Shown here one piece after another: positions 8,687-16,427 of a stretch of 64,000 nt of DNA; the stretch's first letter is position 1, and every line of letters starts with the position of its first letter. Position numbers and translations under genes: made by a program. The notes below the pieces were generated by a model, which saw only the letters and a program-made list of their open reading frames with translations, searched no databases and was not told the origin of the DNA. This stretch comes from Pseudokineococcus lusitanus (lineage in GTDB: Bacteria; Actinomycetota; Actinomycetes; Actinomycetales; Quadrisphaeraceae), in contig NZ_RJKN01000007.1 of assembly GCF_003751265.1 (NCBI RefSeq), positions 1 through 64,000 on the forward strand. Direction: 5' to 3'.

Positions 8687-8789
8687 GGACGACCGGACCG
8701 CAGGGCCGGTGGCGTCGCGCCCCGGGCCTCGTCGCCGGTCGGCGGCTCGGGCCTCCGCGGAGGCGACCTCGGTCCTGCACGGGGTCGGC

Positions 8790-9647
8790 TCAGCGCCAGT
8801 GGTCCGGTCGCTCGTGGACGGCCGGGACGGTGGTGCGGGCGTCCCCGCGGGCCGCGGCGAGCTGGGGCCGGGTCAGGAAGAGGGCGGCCGCCAGGCGCGC
8901 GCCGCGGACGTCGGCGCCGCGGAGGTCCGCCCCGAGGAGATCGGCACGGTCGAGGTCCGCCCCGCGCAGGTCGGCGCCGACGAGCAGGGCGCCCCGCAGA
9001 TCTGCCCCGCGCATGTCGGCGCCCGTCAGGTCGGCCCCGGCGAGGTCGGCGTACGGGCCGGTCCCGCGGGGCGGGCGCCCACGGGGGACCCCGCCGCGCA
9101 CCGCCGCGCTCACCCGCCCGAGCAGCGGGCCGACCCGACGGCGGAGCCCGTCGACGTCGACGGCCGTCAGGCGCTCGACCGGCAGGTCGAGCAGGGCCCG
9201 GACGCGGTCGCGCTCGGCCCTGACCTCGGCCGCCAGCCCGCCCGTGGCGGGGTCGCCGGAGGTGTCGGAGGTGTCGGAGGCGTCGGCGGTGACGAGCGCG
9301 GCGCACTCCTCGAGGTGGTGGAGCACCTCCATGACCGCCCGGGCGGGGTCCAGGGCGGCGTGCAGCGTCCGGCGCTGGGCCGAGGAGGGGACGACGTCGG
9401 CACCCCCGAGGGTGAGGGCGACGACGTGCTGCCCGGCGCCGAAGCAGTCGAAGACCGCGCAGCCGGGGAAGCCGCTGCGTCGCAGCCGGTCGTGGATGCC
9501 GCAGCGGTGGTCCGCGCCGAGGTTCGGGCACGGCGTGCCCGCCGGCTTGGTGAGCGCGAAGTCCGCGGAGGCCACGAAGGCAGGCGCGACGCAGCACAGC
9601 CCCACGCAGCGCGAGCAGTCCGCCCGCAGCGCCGTCCGTGCGTCCAC
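8790..9647 (-). CDS. Cys-rich (YkgJ/UPF0153-like) domain fused to C-terminal pentapeptide repeats
   Basis: A 285-residue protein. Its GTG start at 9647 is fixed by an AGGAGG ribosome site four bases upstream, although the frame stays open for about 98 codons further. The N-terminal ~100 residues carry many cysteines (CSRCVGLCC, then [17 protein letters not shown]), a pattern seen in predicted zinc/iron-chelating YkgJ-like proteins. The C-terminal ~90 residues are a right-handed pentapeptide-repeat helix of A(D/N)LxG units ([20 protein letters not shown]). Between them is a Glu/Arg-rich, probably helical stretch. The cofactor and role are unknown. DNA mimicry, known for some pentapeptide proteins such as MfpA, is one possibility, but nothing here proves it. 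Confidence 0.75.
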   Translation of the reverse strand: MDARTALRADCSRCVGLCCVAPAFVASADFALTKPAGTPCPNLGADHRCGIHDRLRRSGFPGCAVFDCFGAGQHVVALTLGGADVVPSSAQRRTLHAALDPARAVMEVLHHLEECAALVTADASDTSDTSGDPATGGLAAEVRAERDRVRALLDLPVERLTAVDVDGLRRRVGPLLGRVSAAVRGGVPRGRPPRGTGPYADLAGADLTGADMRGADLRGALLVGADLRGADLDRADLLGADLRGADVRGARLAAALFLTRPQLAAARGDARTTVPAVHERPDHWR

Positions 9648-9708
9648 CGGTCCTCCTCCGCCCCGGACGCCGACGCTACGGAAGCTCGCCGACCCGGAGG
9701 CCGGCGGG

Positions 9709-10866
9709 TCAGCCGGCCGGCGGTGGCTCGGCCAGCCACCGGCGGACCTCGGCGAAGGCCGCCGACCGGTCCTCGTGCGCGCTCGCCAGGGCGTCGACCG
9801 CCCCCGCCACCGCGGCCGCGTCGTCGGGGCCGGCTGCCTCGCGGACCGCGTCCACGGCCGCGGCCTCCGGCGGGACGGGCGCCCAGGAGCGCGGTCGGCC
9901 CGGGGGGTCCACCAGCTCGACCTCGATCTCGACGTGGCCACCCGGCTCCTGGTCGAGGAGCCGGTCGAGGACCGAGCCCACGTCGTGCCAGAGGTCGGGC
10001 AGCGGCTCCCTGCGGGACGCGCGGGCGAGGGCGTCCTCCACCCAGCCGCGGTCGGCCACCTCGGCGAGCTCGCAGGTCAGACGAGCCGCACGGACGGCGA
10101 CCGCGCGCTGCCGCGTGGGTGCCAGGGCGGCGAGGAGCCGCGCCAGCTCCGCGTCGGCGTCGGCCAGCTGGTCCGCCCGCTGCCCCACGGCCGGCCAGGT
10201 CGTCGCCGAGACCGTGGCCGCGGCCTCGACCTGCCACCCGACGGGCGCAGCCGCCTGCGCCAGCAGCGCGGCGTGGATCTCGGCCGCCCTCACCTCCTCT
10301 GCGTTCCGGGGGCGAGGCGGCCCGGGCGGCGGCGTCTCGGCGGCGACGTCGTGCCAGTACGCCGCCTGCTCGCTGCCCTGCCGGAGGATGTCGTCAGGTG
10401 CGGGCGGGGCGGGCCATACCTGCAGCAGGTAGCGGTCGGGTGCCGGCTCACCGTCGAGCCGCGTGTCCTGCCGGTGGCCGGCGTCCATCCCCACCGCCGA
10501 CCAGCGCGCCCGGCAGCTGCCGAGGGGCAGGCCCGTCACCGCCGCGCCCCCGTCGAACCCGACGAGGGCGTACTCGTCGTCGGCCACGTCGAACGACACC
10601 TCGACGACGTCCTCCCACCGGTCGTCGAGCACCGGGGCGCCGTCGTGGCGCTCGACGCGGACGGGCACGTCACCCGTGTGCAGCCCGGTCTTCATGACCA
10701 GGTGGTGGGGGAAGCGGGCGCCGCACACGCCGTTCGACTGCCCTCCGCGCGCGGCGAGGAGGTCCTCCAGGACGCGGTCGTCGCGGTCGCCGCGCTCGAG
10801 GACGAGGAAGCCGTAGTGGACGTGGATGTCGCCGTCGAAGAGGACCTGACCCGTCGGGCTGCTCAC
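9709..10866 (-). CDS. Hypothetical protein, possible two-part architecture
   Basis: Not recognised. From GTG 10866 it has 385 residues; GTG 10905 is an alternative. The N-terminal ~150 residues look like a beta-rich soluble domain ([40 protein letters not shown]), the type found in small sensor or immunity-like domains. The rest is Ala/Arg/Glu-rich and probably alpha-helical. There is no signal peptide or membrane segment. It lies head-to-head with the RidA gene and about 60 bases upstream of the Cys-rich/pentapeptide gene on the same strand, so the two could be co-transcribed. Codon use and GC match the neighbours. Confidence 0.6.
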   Translation of the reverse strand: MSSPTGQVLFDGDIHVHYGFLVLERGDRDDRVLEDLLAARGGQSNGVCGARFPHHLVMKTGLHTGDVPVRVERHDGAPVLDDRWEDVVEVSFDVADDEYALVGFDGGAAVTGLPLGSCRARWSAVGMDAGHRQDTRLDGEPAPDRYLLQVWPAPPAPDDILRQGSEQAAYWHDVAAETPPPGPPRPRNAEEVRAAEIHAALLAQAAAPVGWQVEAAATVSATTWPAVGQRADQLADADAELARLLAALAPTRQRAVAVRAARLTCELAEVADRGWVEDALARASRREPLPDLWHDVGSVLDRLLDQEPGGHVEIEVELVDPPGRPRSWAPVPPEAAAVDAVREAAGPDDAAAVAGAVDALASAHEDRSAAFAEVRRWLAEPPPAG

Positions 10867-10953
10867 CCGGCCATCGTCACCGGCGGCCGCCCGCCCCGCG
10901 GGCACGACGGCGCGTCGTCACCCGGACGGTCCGCGCTCCGGCAGCCTCCTCCC

Positions 10954-11340
10954 GTGGAGCGCACGCGGGTCGGCAGCGGGGCCGGGTGGGAGGAGGCCGT
11001 CGGGTACTCCCGGGCGGTGCGGGTGGGCCCGTGGGTGAGCGTCGCCGGGACGACGGCCGCGCTCCCCGGCGGCGGCGTCGTCGGGCCGGGGGACCCCGGC
11101 GAGCAGGCCCGGGAGGCGCTGCGACGCATCGCGGCCGCGCTGGAGCAGGTGGGCGCCGGGCTGGGCGACGTCGTCCGCACGCGGGTCTACGTCACCGACG
11201 TCGACCGCTGGGAGGAGGTCGGGCGCGCCCACCGCGAGGTGCTCGGCGAGGTGCGTCCCGCCTGCACCCTCGTCGAGGTCTCGCGGCTCGTGGCGCCGGA
11301 GCTGCTCGTCGAGGTCGAGGCGGACGCGGTGGTGGGCTGA
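10954..11340 (+). CDS. RidA/YjgF family protein
   Basis: A 128-residue member of the RidA (YER057c/UK114) family, whose members hydrolyse reactive enamine/imine intermediates released by PLP enzymes. The fold signatures are present: SRAVRVGPWVSVAGTTA at the N-terminus, the helix QAREALRRIAAALEQVGAGL, then VVRTRVYVTDVDRWEEV and RPACTLVEVSRL. The canonical catalytic Arg region (RxCxxV) appears as RPACTLVEV. The frame stays open far upstream, but homology begins only here, so GTG 10954 is used. No clear Shine-Dalgarno sequence precedes it. Confidence 0.85.
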   Translation: MERTRVGSGAGWEEAVGYSRAVRVGPWVSVAGTTAALPGGGVVGPGDPGEQAREALRRIAAALEQVGAGLGDVVRTRVYVTDVDRWEEVGRAHREVLGEVRPACTLVEVSRLVAPELLVEVEADAVVG

Positions 11341-11371
11341 CCCGGGCCGCCGGCCCCGGGGGCCGGTGCGC

Positions 11372-12286
11372 TCACCCCTCGTGCGCCGCCCGCACCTCGG
11401 CGGCCAGCGCGACCAGCTCGTCGAGCACCAGCCGGACGAGCGGGCGCTCCGCCTTGTCCGCGCGCACGAGGGCCTCGACGAGCCGGCCGGCGCGGACGCC
11501 GCGCAGCGGCACGAGCCGCACCCCCGGGTGGTGGCCGCACGTGTACCGCGGCAGCAGCGAGAGGCCGTGGCCCGCGGCGACGAGGGCGAGGACGACGTGG
11601 AAGTCGTTGACGCGGTGGGTCACCCGGGGCGGTCCGTCCGCCCCGGCGACGGCGTGGAGGACCGCGGCCACGGGGAAGCCCTCGCGCACGCCCACCCACG
11701 GCTCGCCGACGACGTCGGCGGGCGTCACCGCCTCGCGGTCGGCGAGGGGGTGGTCCAGCGGGACCGCCACGTCCAGCGGCTCCCGCAGGAGCGGCGTCGT
11801 CAGCACCTCGGCGGGGCGGGCCGTCCAGGCCGGCACCCCCTCGGGACGGTGCGCGACGACGACGTCGAGCCGGTCGGTGAGCGGGGCGAAGGCGTCGAGG
11901 GCGACGTCCTCGTCGGAGCAGCGGACCTCGACGCCGGGCCGACCGGCCAGGCGCGTGAGCAGCCCGGGCAGCAGGAGCTCGCCGCCGCTGGCGAAGGCGG
12001 ACACGTGGACGACGCCGGTGGGGCTCGCGAGAGCGCCGGCGGCGGCGGCGCGGGCCCGCTCCAGGGCCGCCGCGACGTCGACGGCGGCGTCCGCGAGCGC
12101 CTCGCCGGCCGCCGTGAGGCGCAGGCGCCGGCCCTCGCGCTCGGTGAGCGGGGTGCCGGCGGCGCGGGCGAGCGCCGCCAGCCGCTGGGAGACCGCAGAG
12201 GGGCTGACGTGGAGGACGGCGGCCGCCCGCGTCACCCCGCCCTGGCTGCGCACCGCGGCGAGCGCGGCCAACGCCTCGACGTCCAT
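11372..12286 (-). CDS. LysR family transcriptional regulator
   Basis: A 304-residue LysR-type regulator. It has an N-terminal winged helix-turn-helix (MDVEALAALAAVRSQGGVTR, with AAAVLHVSPSAVSQRLAAL as the recognition region). The effector-binding domain runs from about residue 88 (VHVSAFASGGELLLPGLLTR) and resembles a type 2 periplasmic binding protein. ATG 12286 is the first residue of the conserved HTH. It is divergent from the EamA transporter, with a 27-bp palindrome in between, so it probably controls that gene and itself. The inducer is unknown. Confidence 0.9.
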   Translation of the reverse strand: MDVEALAALAAVRSQGGVTRAAAVLHVSPSAVSQRLAALARAAGTPLTEREGRRLRLTAAGEALADAAVDVAAALERARAAAAGALASPTGVVHVSAFASGGELLLPGLLTRLAGRPGVEVRCSDEDVALDAFAPLTDRLDVVVAHRPEGVPAWTARPAEVLTTPLLREPLDVAVPLDHPLADREAVTPADVVGEPWVGVREGFPVAAVLHAVAGADGPPRVTHRVNDFHVVLALVAAGHGLSLLPRYTCGHHPGVRLVPLRGVRAGRLVEALVRADKAERPLVRLVLDELVALAAEVRAAHEG

Positions 12287-12313
12287 GCGCGGCAGCCTGC
12301 CAGCGGGACGGGT

Positions 12314-12340
12314 CGACCGTGAAGCCCTGCTGAACGGTCG
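12314..12340. promoter_or_regulatory. Palindromic LysR-type operator
   Basis: CGACCGT, 13 bases, then ACGGTCG: perfect 7-bp arms in the 69-base gap between the divergent LysR gene and the EamA gene. Position and spacing suit a LysR-type recognition site (classically T-N11-A inside an inverted repeat). Confidence 0.6.
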
Positions 12341-12355
12341 GTGCCGAGATGGTCG

Positions 12356-13615
12356 ATGGACCGCACGGTCGGCGCCCGCCAGGCTCGGGACGTGCCTCCC
12401 CGCGACCGCGCCCTCGCCTGCCTCGTGGCGGTGCTCTGGGGCGTCAACTTCCCGGCCACCGAGCTGGCCCTCGCCCAGTTCCCGCCGCTCCTCCTCGTGG
12501 CCCTGCGCTTCGCCCTCGTCGCCGTGCCGACCGTCCTCCTCGTGCCGCGGCCGCAGGTGCCGGTGCGCTGGCTGGTCGGCTACGGCGTGGGCTTCGGGGT
12601 CCTGCAGTTCCTCTTCCTCTACACGGCGATGGACGTCGGCATGCCGCCCGGCCTCGCGTCGCTCGTCCTGCAGTCCTCGGCCCCCTTCACCGTCCTGCTC
12701 GGGGCGCTCCTCCTGCGCGAGCGGCTGACGCCGCGCCGCGCCGTCGGGGTCGGCGTCGCGGTGGCGGGCCTCGCCGGCATCGCCGTCCACCGGGCGGCCG
12801 ACGACGGGGGCGCGCCCGTGGCCGCCGTGCTGCTGACCCTCGCCGGCGGGCTCGGCTGGGCCCTCGGCAACCTGTCGAGCCGGCTCGCCGCCCCGCCGCG
12901 TCCGCTGCACCTCGTGCTGTGGATGAGCGTCGTACCGCCGGTCCCCATGGCCGCCGCGTCGCTGCTCGTCGAGGGGCCCGACCGCGTGGTCACGGCGCTC
13001 ACGACGGCGACGGCGTCGTCGACGGGCCTGCTGGCCCTCCTCGGGCTGGCGTACGTCGTGCTGCTCGCGACCCTCGTCGGGTCGGGCCTGTGGACCGCTC
13101 TCCTGGCGCGGCACCCGTCGGGCGTCGTGGCGCCGTTCTCGATGCTCGTGCCCGTCGCGGGGATCTCCTCGTCCTGGCTCCTCCTCGGGGACCGCACGCC
13201 GCTCGTCGAGGTGGTGCTGGGGGGCCTGGTCGTCGCGGGCGTCCTCGTGGGGAGCACCACACCGCGGGCGGGCGGGCACCGGTGGCGGCGGGGCCCCCGC
13301 GGTGCTGCCATGGAGGTCTGGCCAAGCCCCCGCCGGGTTCGTCGCGCCGACCGGCACCGCGACGTCCTACCCGCCCGCCGGACGCGAGAGGAGCACGTCA
13401 TGGCCACGACCCAGCCCAGGCCGCCGCTCAAGGAGAGGGCGCTGTCCGCCCTCACCTTCTTCTACGGCCCGGCCGACGTCCGCGACCTCCCGGCGGACAA
13501 GCCGACGACGACCGGTCGCCCCGGCGAGGACGTCGGCGACGGCTACCGCCGGCACGGCGAGCAGGGCCGCCAGTACGTCACGCGCGAGCAGCAGGCCGCC
13601 GACGACCGCGGCTGA
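12356..13615 (+). CDS. EamA/DMT-family transporter with unusual in-frame C-terminal extension
   Basis: The first ~300 residues are a ten-helix EamA (DMT) permease: two repeats, the first opening with ALACLVAVLWGVNFPATELA and the second around LAGGLGWALGNLSSRLAA. These exporters move amino acids or other small metabolites; the substrate is unknown, although the divergent LysR gene suggests inducible control. The transporter should end near GVLVGSTTPRAGG (about base 13280). No stop codon follows in frame until 13615, so the ORF continues through ~40 low-quality Arg/Pro residues and then through the complete small ORF that starts at ATG 13400. ATG 12356 is preferred as start; GTG 12341 and GTG 12392 are in frame. 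Either the stop codon was lost or the tail is genuine. Confidence 0.75.
   Translation: MDRTVGARQARDVPPRDRALACLVAVLWGVNFPATELALAQFPPLLLVALRFALVAVPTVLLVPRPQVPVRWLVGYGVGFGVLQFLFLYTAMDVGMPPGLASLVLQSSAPFTVLLGALLLRERLTPRRAVGVGVAVAGLAGIAVHRAADDGGAPVAAVLLTLAGGLGWALGNLSSRLAAPPRPLHLVLWMSVVPPVPMAAASLLVEGPDRVVTALTTATASSTGLLALLGLAYVVLLATLVGSGLWTALLARHPSGVVAPFSMLVPVAGISSSWLLLGDRTPLVEVVLGGLVVAGVLVGSTTPRAGGHRWRRGPRGAAMEVWPSPRRVRRADRHRDVLPARRTREEHVMATTQPRPPLKERALSALTFFYGPADVRDLPADKPTTTGRPGEDVGDGYRRHGEQGRQYVTREQQAADDRG
13400..13615 (+). CDS. Small hypothetical protein (71 aa) starting inside the extended EamA frame
   Basis: ATG 13400 is preceded by AGAGGAG at a six-base spacing, a stronger ribosome site than most genes here have, and is followed by 71 charged, hydrophilic residues (ERALSALTFFYGPADVRDLP, then GDGYRRHGEQGRQYVTREQQ). 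I do not recognise the protein. It is in the same frame as the EamA ORF, and a strong hairpin terminator follows directly. It is most likely an independent small gene whose upstream neighbour has lost its stop codon. Confidence 0.55.
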   Translation: MATTQPRPPLKERALSALTFFYGPADVRDLPADKPTTTGRPGEDVGDGYRRHGEQGRQYVTREQQAADDRG

Positions 13616-13629
13616 CCGCCGCACCACCC

Positions 13630-13672
13630 GCAGCAGCCCGGCCGCCCCCCGCGGGGGCCGCCGGGCTGCTGC
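13630..13672 (+). terminator. Strong GC hairpin terminator
   Basis: A 19-bp stem with a single mismatch pairs GCAGCAGCCCGG (from 13630) with CCGGGCTGCTGC (to 13672) around a CCGC-type loop, 15 bases after the small ORF. Confidence 0.75.
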
Positions 13673-13703
13673 GCGTCCGGGCGGCCGGGCCTGGCCGGGC
13701 CGC

Positions 13704-13747
13704 TCAGCCCTCGAGCCCGGGCCGGTCAGCCCTCGAGCCCGGCCGCC
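13704..13747. repeat. 22-bp tandem duplication of the EboF-like gene's 3' end
   Basis: The unit TCAGCCCTCGAGCCCGG plus five bases occurs at 13704 and again at 13726. The second copy is the reverse complement of the last codons and TGA of the minus-strand phosphodiesterase gene; the first lies just beyond the stop. Confidence 0.85.
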
Positions 13748-15117
13748 CGCAGCAGCAGCCCCTTGACGTCGGTGGCGTGGACCGCGTCCACCCCCGCGAG
13801 CAGCGCGGCGTCGCTGCACACCAGCAGCGGACCGTCGACGCGCGAGGCCGGCGAGCCGTCCGGCACCCGCCCGTGCGACCCGCGCACCGGCGACGGGTCC
13901 AGCGGCACGGTGCGCATGGCGTAGCGCAGCCCGACCTTCTTGCGGACGAGGTTGAGGCCCGCCTTCAGCTTCGCCGTCGGGTCCGCCGGGTCGAAGAACA
14001 GCTCGGCGGGGTCGTAGCCCGGCTTGCGGTGGATCTCGACGCCCCGCGCGTAGTCGGGCGCCCGCTCGTCGTCCAGCCAGTAGTAGTAGGTGAACCAGGC
14101 GTCCGGCTCCGCGACGAGGACGAGCTCGCCGGCCCGCTCGTGGTCGAGCCCGTGGGCCCGCTTGCCCTCCTCGTCGAGGACCGCGTCGACGCCCGCGAGG
14201 CCCGCCAGCAGCCGTCGCACCGCCGGGACGTCGGCCTCCTCGCGCACGTAGACGTGCGCCACCTGGTGGTCCGCCACGGCGAACGCCCGCGAGGTCCACG
14301 GGTCGAGGTACTCCATCCCCGCCTGCGTGTAGACCTCGAGCAGCCCGGCCTCGCGGAGCACCCGGTTGACGTCGACCGGCCGGGAGGCGCGCGTGATGCC
14401 GTACTCCGACAGCGCGACGACGGCGGTCCCGCTCGCCTCGGCGTCGTCGAGCAGCGGCGCGAGGGCCCGGTCCAGCTCCAGGGCCGCCGCGCGCGCCTGG
14501 CGCGAGTCCGGCCCGAAGCGCTGCAGGTCGTAGTCGAGGTGCGGCAGGTAGGCCATCGTGAGGTCGGCGCCCGGCAGCAGCCGGCGCGTGGCCCCGATGA
14601 TCCACTCGCTGGAGCGGATCGACGCCGTCGGCCCCCAGTACTGGAAGAGGGGGAACTCCCCGAGCGCCCCCACGAGCTCGTCGTGGAGCGCCGGCGGGCG
14701 CACGTAGGCGTCGGGGCTCTTGCGGCCGTCCGCGTGGTAGATCGGCCGCGGCGTCACCGTGACGTCGGTCGACATGCCCATCGCGTACCACCAGCAGACG
14801 TTGACGGTCCGGAAGTCCGGCACCTGCTGCTTGGCGGCCTCCCACACCGGCTCCGCCTGCACGAGGCGGTTGTGCTGGCGCCAGAGGAAGACCTCGCCGA
14901 GGTCGCGGAAGTACCAGCCGTTGCCGACGACGCCGTGCTCGGCGGGCATCGCCCCGGTGAGGAAGGTCGCCTGGACGCTGCACGTGACGGCGGGCAGGAC
15001 GGTGTCCACCGGCGCGGAGGCTCCCGAGGCGGCCACCCGGCCGAGGCGCGGCATGTCCTCCAGCGCCCGCGGGGTCAGCCCGACGACGTCGAGGAGCAGG
15101 ACGGGGCGGCGGCTCAC
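13726..15117 (-). CDS. EboF-like alkaline phosphatase-superfamily phosphodiesterase
   Basis: A 463-residue member of the type I phosphodiesterase/nucleotide pyrophosphatase group, last gene of the Ebo-type operon. Visible features are an N-terminal metal Asp (LLLDVVG), the probable nucleophile Thr45 in LPAVTCSVQATF, the G(V/N)GNGWYF segment, LPHLDYDLQRFG with Asp ligands, and SDHG-like SEYGITR. In the last, Glu and Tyr stand where classical NPP enzymes have Asp and His. A later DHQVAHVYV supplies a His. GTG 15117 overlaps the upstream EboE stop as GTGA, so translation is coupled. In described Ebo clusters EboF belongs to this family, but its substrate is unknown. No signal peptide is seen, so it should be cytoplasmic. 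Confidence 0.85.
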   Translation of the reverse strand: MSRRPVLLLDVVGLTPRALEDMPRLGRVAASGASAPVDTVLPAVTCSVQATFLTGAMPAEHGVVGNGWYFRDLGEVFLWRQHNRLVQAEPVWEAAKQQVPDFRTVNVCWWYAMGMSTDVTVTPRPIYHADGRKSPDAYVRPPALHDELVGALGEFPLFQYWGPTASIRSSEWIIGATRRLLPGADLTMAYLPHLDYDLQRFGPDSRQARAAALELDRALAPLLDDAEASGTAVVALSEYGITRASRPVDVNRVLREAGLLEVYTQAGMEYLDPWTSRAFAVADHQVAHVYVREEADVPAVRRLLAGLAGVDAVLDEEGKRAHGLDHERAGELVLVAEPDAWFTYYYWLDDERAPDYARGVEIHRKPGYDPAELFFDPADPTAKLKAGLNLVRKKVGLRYAMRTVPLDPSPVRGSHGRVPDGSPASRVDGPLLVCSDAALLAGVDAVHATDVKGLLLRAAGLEG

Positions 15118-16427
15118 GCGCCCGCCCCCGTCCCGACCGGGCTGCCCGCCAGCCGGTCCCGGGTCCACGCCAGCTCCGCGGCGATGCCGCCCGCGAGGTC
15201 GGCGGCCGCGGTGCCGGTGCCGCCGGAGCGCTCCCGGTGCGCGGCGGGCAGGACGGACCACGTGTAGGTCTCGACCTCGACGACGTCGACCCGCACCGCG
15301 GGCGGGGCGTCGCGCACGAGGTCGTGCAGGGCGGTGGTGAGCGGTGCGGTCACGGGGCGCACGGGTCCTTCCCAGTCGGCGTGCAGCGGTGCGTGGACGT
15401 GGCAGCGCCACGGGCCGCGGCGGGGCAGCCCGCCGTCGGCGTGGTCGCGCAGGGCGCGGGGCAGGTCGTCGGCCGTCGCGAGGGCGCCGTCGGCGCCCCG
15501 CTCGCGGACCTGGTGGAGGAAGCGCGGCTCGTCGAAGACGGCCAGCGCGGCGCGGTCGGCGTCGTCGGCCGGGTCGTCGAGGTGCAGCGCCGCGGAGGCC
15601 TGCAGCTTGACGACGGGGACCGCGGGGACGGCGTCGGGCCCGGTGCCCGCCGTGAGCCGCCCGACGACGCCGTCGAGGTCGTCGAAGCCGACGGCGCTGT
15701 GGCACGTGTCGAGGCAGACGCCGACGAGGGCGGCGTCGTCGGCGGTCGGCGGCGCGTCGTCCGGCCCGCCGGCGAGGAGGGTCGGCAGCGCGTCGGGGCC
15801 GGCGAGGGCGTCGTCGAGGACCTCCCACACGCAGCCGGGCTCCGGCTCGAGGCCCACGCGGACGCGCCGGCCGGTCGTGCGGGCCACCTCGCCCAGCCCC
15901 GTGGCCAGCGCGCGGAGCGCCCGCCCGGCGGCCGCACGGCGGGCGTCGTCCCACGGGCGGTACCAGGCGAGGGGCAGCGTGCTCACGGCGCCGCCGTCGA
16001 CGTCGTCCGGCAGGAGCGCCGCGAGGACCCGGGCGCACGCGAGGGTGTGCTCGAGGCGGGCGGGCTCGGTCCAGTCGGGGGAGTAGACGGCGTGCTTGAC
16101 CACCGGCGCGTGGAAGTCGCCGTAGGGGAACGCGTTCAGCGTGACGACCTCGAGCCCGAGGCGGTCGAGCTCGGCCCGCAGCCGCCGCACCGGGCCGCCC
16201 GCCGGGGCACCGTCGGCGAGGTCGGCGTCGAGGACCGCGGCCGCGCCGGCGGGGAACCACAGGCCCACGCCGAGCCGCTCGCCGTCCGCGGGCAGCCCGA
16301 GGCGCTCCGCGACCGGGACGGCGACGGTGCGGAGCTGCTCCACGATGCCGTCGAGCGCCGTGGCCGGGTGGACGTTGGTGCAGTAGGCGACGTGGACCGT
16401 GCTGCCGTCGGGACGGGCGACCCTCAC
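15114..16427 (-). CDS. eboE: EboE-like TIM-barrel metabolite protein
   Basis: A 437-residue xylose isomerase-like TIM-barrel protein. The start YCTNVHPATALDGIVEQLRT and the block LNAFPYGDFHAPVVKHAVYS match what I know of EboE. Candidate metal ligands sit in VGLEPEPGC (Glu), GVCLDTCHSAVGF (Asp, His) and CHVHAPLHADWEG (His). GTG 16427 overlaps the eboB stop by four bases (GTGA). Its partners are EboA and EboB immediately upstream. In cyanobacteria the ebo genes are needed for the scytonemin precursor to reach the periplasm; the chemistry of EboE itself is not established. Confidence 0.88.
   Translation of the reverse strand: MRVARPDGSTVHVAYCTNVHPATALDGIVEQLRTVAVPVAERLGLPADGERLGVGLWFPAGAAAVLDADLADGAPAGGPVRRLRAELDRLGLEVVTLNAFPYGDFHAPVVKHAVYSPDWTEPARLEHTLACARVLAALLPDDVDGGAVSTLPLAWYRPWDDARRAAAGRALRALATGLGEVARTTGRRVRVGLEPEPGCVWEVLDDALAGPDALPTLLAGGPDDAPPTADDAALVGVCLDTCHSAVGFDDLDGVVGRLTAGTGPDAVPAVPVVKLQASAALHLDDPADDADRAALAVFDEPRFLHQVRERGADGALATADDLPRALRDHADGGLPRRGPWRCHVHAPLHADWEGPVRPVTAPLTTALHDLVRDAPPAVRVDVVEVETYTWSVLPAAHRERSGGTGTAAADLAGGIAAELAWTRDRLAGSPVGTGAGA

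Noticed and set aside
11350-11366. Terminator between the RidA and LysR genes (CCGGCC/GGCCGG).
   Set aside because: The possible stem is only about six base pairs with a very short loop in a GC-only stretch, so it is not distinguishable from background.
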